Assembly (NCBI GenBank): GCA_947039525.1
Contig: CAMQZF010000006.1
Location: forward strand, 1-34,165
Direction: 5' to 3'
Length of the DNA stretch: 34,165 nucleotides
Origin: an uncultured Photobacterium sp.
Lineage (GTDB): Bacteria > Pseudomonadota > Gammaproteobacteria > Enterobacterales > Vibrionaceae
Shown here: positions 29,907 to 34,165 of the stretch, in pieces
Layout: every line of letters starts with the position of its first letter
Position numbering within the stretch: the first letter of the stretch is position 1
Translations under genes and position numbers: made by a program
The notes under the pieces: generated by a model
Databases searched by the model: none
What the model saw: the letters and a program-made list of their open reading frames with translations, nothing else
Told to the model about the DNA's origin: nothing

Positions 29907-31742
29907 CTATTCGACAGTCACAGCTTTAGCTAAATTTCGAGGCTGATCGACATCCGTTCCTTTAATTAAAGCGACATGGTATGCCAAAAGCTGCATCGGT
30001 AAAGTATACATAATGGGTGCAATATAATGTGGGACACTCGGTAATGTCATAATACTCATGCCCTCTGATGCAATAAAACCCGCTTGTTGATCCGCAAACA
30101 CATAAAGAATGCCACCACGTGCGCGCACTTCTTCGATATTCGATTTTAACTTTTCAAGTAAGTCGTTACTGGGTGCCACAACAATCACAGGCATATCACT
30201 GTCTATGAGTGCTAAGGGTCCATGTTTTAATTCACCTGCCGCATAAGCCTCAGCATGAATGTATGAGATTTCCTTAAGCTTTAATGATGCTTCCATTGCA
30301 ATAGGATAAAACTCACCACGCCCCAAAAATAAGGCATGATTTTTATCAGCAAAGCTTTCCGCTAATTTTTCAATATCCTGATCTAATGCCAGCGTTTGTT
30401 CTAAATAATTTGGTAACGCGTGTAATGCACTGACAATATCTTGCTCTTGATCCGCAAGAATTTGACCTTGTTGCTTACCCATTGCAGTCACTAGCATCAG
30501 TAATGCAACCAACTGTGAGGTAAAAGCTTTCGTGGATGCCACTCCAATTTCAGTTCCTGCACACGTCATAAACGCGATGTCAGATTCACGAACTAAAGAA
30601 GATCCTGCGACATTACAGATTGTCATAACAGTGTCGTATTGCTGCTCTTTAGCTAAACGTAAGGCAGCTAATGTATCTGCGGTCTCACCAGATTGAGATA
30701 ACGTTAACAACAAGCTATTTGGACGTGTAACACTTTTACGATAACGATATTCAGAAGCAATTTCGACATCACAGCTGATACCAGCTAAAGATTCAAACCA
30801 ATAACGAGCCACCATTCCAGCGTTATAGGATGTGCCACACGCCACAATTTGAATGTGTTGTATTTTTTCAAACAGCGCTGCAGCACCATGACCAAAGCTG
30901 TCAATTAATACAGAATGATCCGTTAAACGCCCACGCATGGTGTGACCTAAAATCGTTGGCTGTTCAAACATTTCTTTTTGCATATAATGACGAAATTCGC
31001 CTTTATCCGCGACATCTTGCTGAATATTGGACTCGTGAATATCACGTTCAACCGATTGACCATGCATATTCCAAATACGAACTTGACGCCGTGTGACTTC
31101 AGCCACATCGCCTTCTTCTAGAAAGATAAAACGACGGGTAATATTAAGTAAAGCCAGTTGATCCGAGGCAATGAAATTTTCACCCACCCCTAAACCAATG
31201 ACTAATGGACTACCGGAGCGAGCAACAATCAAACGCTCAGGATCCTCTCGATCCATAATAACCGTCCCATACGCTCCTTCCAGTTTATTCACCGTTTGTT
31301 GAACGGCTGAAACTAAATCATCACACTTTGACCTCTGCTCTGACACCAAATGTGCAATCACTTCGGTATCCGTTTGTGAGGTGAAAATGTATCCTTTTTC
31401 CATCAAACTCTCACGCAGCTCTGCATGATTTTCAATTATACCATTGTGTACGATGGCAATATTATCGCCAGAGCAGTGTGGATGTGCATTCGCTTCGGAA
31501 GGGCGGCCATGTGTAGCCCAACGAGTATGAGCAATCCCCGTTCCCCCTAATAATGGCGTTTCAATCAAAGCATCTGCTAAACTTTGTACTTTTCCAATCC
31601 GACGAAGACGATGTAATGTTTTATGATTATCCACAACAGCCATGCCTGCGGAATCATAGCCTCGATACTCTAAACGACGTAAACCTTCCAATAGAATTTC
31701 AGCCACATCTCGTTGTGCAACCGCACCAACAATCCCACACAT
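29907..31742 (-). CDS. glmS: Glutamine-fructose-6-phosphate aminotransferase; start moved to MCGIVGAV
   Basis: [50 protein letters not shown], two SIS domains, C-terminal [11 protein letters not shown]. Confidence 0.98.
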   Translation of the reverse strand: MCGIVGAVAQRDVAEILLEGLRRLEYRGYDSAGMAVVDNHKTLHRLRRIGKVQSLADALIETPLLGGTGIAHTRWATHGRPSEANAHPHCSGDNIAIVHNGIIENHAELRESLMEKGYIFTSQTDTEVIAHLVSEQRSKCDDLVSAVQQTVNKLEGAYGTVIMDREDPERLIVARSGSPLVIGLGVGENFIASDQLALLNITRRFIFLEEGDVAEVTRRQVRIWNMHGQSVERDIHESNIQQDVADKGEFRHYMQKEMFEQPTILGHTMRGRLTDHSVLIDSFGHGAAALFEKIQHIQIVACGTSYNAGMVARYWFESLAGISCDVEIASEYRYRKSVTRPNSLLLTLSQSGETADTLAALRLAKEQQYDTVMTICNVAGSSLVRESDIAFMTCAGTEIGVASTKAFTSQLVALLMLVTAMGKQQGQILADQEQDIVSALHALPNYLEQTLALDQDIEKLAESFADKNHALFLGRGEFYPIAMEASLKLKEISYIHAEAYAAGELKHGPLALIDSDMPVIVVAPSNDLLEKLKSNIEEVRARGGILYVFADQQAGFIASEGMSIMTLPSVPHYIAPIMYTLPMQLLAYHVALIKGTDVDQPRNLAKAVTVE

Positions 31743-31752
31743 AAATGCTCCT

Positions 31753-32523
31753 TTATACCAATGGGACACGGATGACCGTGACACCTTGCAGTTCAATTTT
31801 TTGAGCCTGCTCTAGTGACAAGCCCTCATCTGAAATTAGCGTATCAATGCAATCCCACATCAACTCAATATTCGGAATTTTTCGATCAATTTTTGATGAT
31901 TCAATCATGACAATCACTTCTCTTGCCACTTCCGCCATTACTTGACTTAAATTGGTCATTTCATTAAATGTGGTGGTCCCTCTATCTAAATCCAGACCAT
32001 CGGCACCAATGAATAATTGATCAAAATCGTAAGATCGCAGAACAGACGCTGCGACTTGCCCTTGAAAAGACTCCGATCGAGCATCCCAAGTTCCGCCCGT
32101 CATTAATAGGGTTGGTTCGTTTTCTAGATTATTCAATGCATTTGCAACCCCTAACGCATTCGTCATCACGACTAACCCTTGCTTTTCATTCAACAAAGGA
32201 ATAAGCGCTGATGTTGTGCTGCCACTATCAACAATGATTCGATGGTGATCACGAATACGCTCAACCGCAGCTTGTGCTAAAACCTGTTTTTGAGGTGAAA
32301 TGACATCATTATTATCTTCAATCAATAATTCAGTAGGGATAGCTATTGCCCCCCCAAAACGGCGCAATAATAAGCCGCTTAATTCTAAGGCGGCTAAATC
32401 TTTGCGTATTGTGACCTCAGAAGTTTCACAAGATTTGGCTAATTGCTCAACGCTGACTTCCCCTTGCTCATTTACAGAGGCAACAATATGGTGTCGACGT
32501 TGCTGGGTATTACGTTTCGACAT
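31753..32523 (-). CDS. DeoR family regulator adjacent to glmS (GlmR-like); start moved to [10 protein letters not shown]
   Basis: [58 protein letters not shown] (DeoR HTH) plus sugar-P sensor domain ([16 protein letters not shown]). Ends 10 nt upstream of glmS. Confidence 0.92.
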   Translation of the reverse strand: MSKRNTQQRRHHIVASVNEQGEVSVEQLAKSCETSEVTIRKDLAALELSGLLLRRFGGAIAIPTELLIEDNNDVISPQKQVLAQAAVERIRDHHRIIVDSGSTTSALIPLLNEKQGLVVMTNALGVANALNNLENEPTLLMTGGTWDARSESFQGQVAASVLRSYDFDQLFIGADGLDLDRGTTTFNEMTNLSQVMAEVAREVIVMIESSKIDRKIPNIELMWDCIDTLISDEGLSLEQAQKIELQGVTVIRVPLV

Positions 32524-32544
32524 AAAACAAAAAACCACTATTAA

Positions 32545-32587
32545 CTTTCAAAATGAAAGATAATGGTAGCACTTTGAAACTTAGTGC
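32545..32587 (-). promoter_or_regulatory. Candidate operator region of the deoR-type/glmS operon
   Basis: CTTTCA-AAA-TGAAAG (32545-32559) and GCACT-TTGAAACTT-AGTGC (32569-32587), immediately upstream of the deoR-type gene. Confidence 0.4.
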
Positions 32588-32592
32588 GATAG

Positions 32593-32627
32593 AAAAATTG
32601 AATTTAAAAATTGAATTTAAAAATTGA
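32593..32627. repeat. 13-bp direct repeat, about 2.7 copies
   Basis: AAAAATTGAATTT AAAAATTGAATTT AAAAATTGA. Confidence 0.9.
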
Positions 32628-32632
32628 GATAA

Positions 32633-32664
32633 AAAAATAGGGCATCGTACGATGCCCTATTTTT
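32633..32664 (-). terminator. glmU terminator; perfect 32-bp palindrome
   Basis: AAAAATAGGGCATCGT|ACGATGCCCTATTTTT, 14 bp downstream of the glmU stop codon (minus strand). Confidence 0.88.
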
Positions 32665-32677
32665 AATATTATGCAGA

Positions 32678-34036
32678 TTAGCGTTTTGTTGGACGTTTCC
32701 AACCTTGAATAGTACGTGTTGGGGCACGAGTAATGACTAAAGCCCCTTCTTCTACGTTACGATTAATGGTTGAACCCGCACCAATTGTTGATCCTGATGC
32801 AATTTTCACTGGAGCAATCAATTGAGTATCAGATCCAACAAAAACATCATCGCCAATTTCTGTTTTAAACTTGTTTGCGCCATCGTAATTACAGGTGATA
32901 GTGCCCGCACCAATGTTAACTCGAGCACCAATCATGGCATCGCCCAAATAACTTAAATGATTGGCTTTTGAGCCTTCGCCTAATGTTGCTTGTTTTATTT
33001 CAACAAAGTTACCAACATGAGCATCATTCAATAATTCAGCGCCCGGGCGCAAACGAGCAAATGGGCCAACAGTACAATTTTCACCGACAGTAGAACCATC
33101 AATAATGCTGTAAGGACGTACGACGGTGTTATCGTCAATTTCACAATTTTTAAGAATACAGCCTGCTCCAATAATGACGTTATCGCCAATAGATACAGAT
33201 CCTTCGATTATAACGTTAACATCAATCTCAACGTCCAAACCACATTGCAGTTCACCACGTAAATCAAAACGGGCAGGATCACGTAACATCACACCTTGTT
33301 CTAATAGACGTTCAGCTTGACCACGTTGATACTCGCGCTCTAAACGGGCTAATTGTACTCGATTGTTGACACCTTCGACTTCAATTGGGCTTTTTGGGTG
33401 CACCGCTTCTACTGCACGCCCTTCATTATGCGCTAATGCAATTACGTCTGTTAAATAGTACTCACCTTGAGAATTATCATTTTTTAACAAGGATAACCAA
33501 CGTGTTAAATCACGGGCTGTCGCAACCATCACACCGGTATTAATTTCTTTAATTAATTTTTGTTCTTCTGTCGCATCTTTTTGCTCAATGATCGCAACAA
33601 CAGGCCCATTACGACGCACAATACGGCCATAACCCGTAGGGTTATCAAGGACAACAGTCAATAAAGCAATACCACCAACGGGCTGTGCATCCAATAATGA
33701 CTCTAATGTTTCCGTTGTAATCAATGGTACATCACCATATAAAACAATGATTTGATCATCATCTTTTAATGATGGTGTTGATTGATTTACCGCATGCCCA
33801 GTACCTAATTGTTCTGCTTGTAATACCCATTGAACCTCTTCATCCGCCAAGACATGTTTCATCATCTCACCGCCATGTCCGTAAACAAGATGAATATCTT
33901 GTGCACCTAACTCTTGGCAAGTATCAATAACATGCTTCACCATTGGTTTGCCTGCCAATGTATGAAGAACTTTAGGCAATTGCGAATACATACGGGTACC
34001 TTTACCCGCTGCAAGAATGACAGCACTAAAACTCAC
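32678..34036 (-). CDS. glmU: Bifunctional UDP-N-acetylglucosamine diphosphorylase / glucosamine-1-phosphate N-acetyltransferase
   Basis: 452 aa; [40 protein letters not shown], hexapeptide repeats, [24 protein letters not shown]. Confidence 0.98.
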   Translation of the reverse strand: MSFSAVILAAGKGTRMYSQLPKVLHTLAGKPMVKHVIDTCQELGAQDIHLVYGHGGEMMKHVLADEEVQWVLQAEQLGTGHAVNQSTPSLKDDDQIIVLYGDVPLITTETLESLLDAQPVGGIALLTVVLDNPTGYGRIVRRNGPVVAIIEQKDATEEQKLIKEINTGVMVATARDLTRWLSLLKNDNSQGEYYLTDVIALAHNEGRAVEAVHPKSPIEVEGVNNRVQLARLEREYQRGQAERLLEQGVMLRDPARFDLRGELQCGLDVEIDVNVIIEGSVSIGDNVIIGAGCILKNCEIDDNTVVRPYSIIDGSTVGENCTVGPFARLRPGAELLNDAHVGNFVEIKQATLGEGSKANHLSYLGDAMIGARVNIGAGTITCNYDGANKFKTEIGDDVFVGSDTQLIAPVKIASGSTIGAGSTINRNVEEGALVITRAPTRTIQGWKRPTKR

Positions 34037-34165
34037 GATAAGAATCCTTATTGATTATATTTTGTCAGTATTGTAACGACTAATTCTGATATTTCTCAAA
34101 CTAACCATATAAAAAACCAGAATAGGACAATCAGCTTAGTTTATTCAGCAAAAAAAAAGCGACCT

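Overview
The 34,165-bp window is a dense, mostly housekeeping stretch of a gammaproteobacterial chromosome. Gene order and protein sequence look Vibrionaceae-like, but this is inferred without a database search. Left to right: an outward-facing rrn P1-type promoter at the left edge; yrdA; a minus-strand tsaC-hemF-aroE-DUF1488 operon; purEK behind a near-consensus PurR box; a minus-strand lysM-dprA-smg-yrdD cluster; def-fmt-rsmB-trkA-trkH; a hemolysin III family protein and a GntR/FCD regulator; yihD, ccoG, srkA, dsbA; comM; ilvGMEDA with a readable ilvL attenuator; two tandem paralogous XRE-type regulators; and a minus-strand glmU, glmR-like, glmS cluster. I found no CRISPR array, prophage, IS element, toxin-antitoxin pair, defence island or tRNA gene, and no clear new multi-gene system. 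The best candidates for undescribed biology are: (i) a probable structured, U-rich small RNA between trkH and the hemolysin III gene; (ii) an ilv leader peptide rich in Ile and Val but with no Leu codon; (iii) two tandem XRE paralogs sharing a C-terminal motif; (iv) several perfect palindromes, notably a 24-bp one inside the first codons of ilvA and a 12-bp-arm hairpin between ilvE and ilvD; (v) a poorly explained ~600-bp gntR-yihD intergenic region. All of these need comparative or experimental checks.
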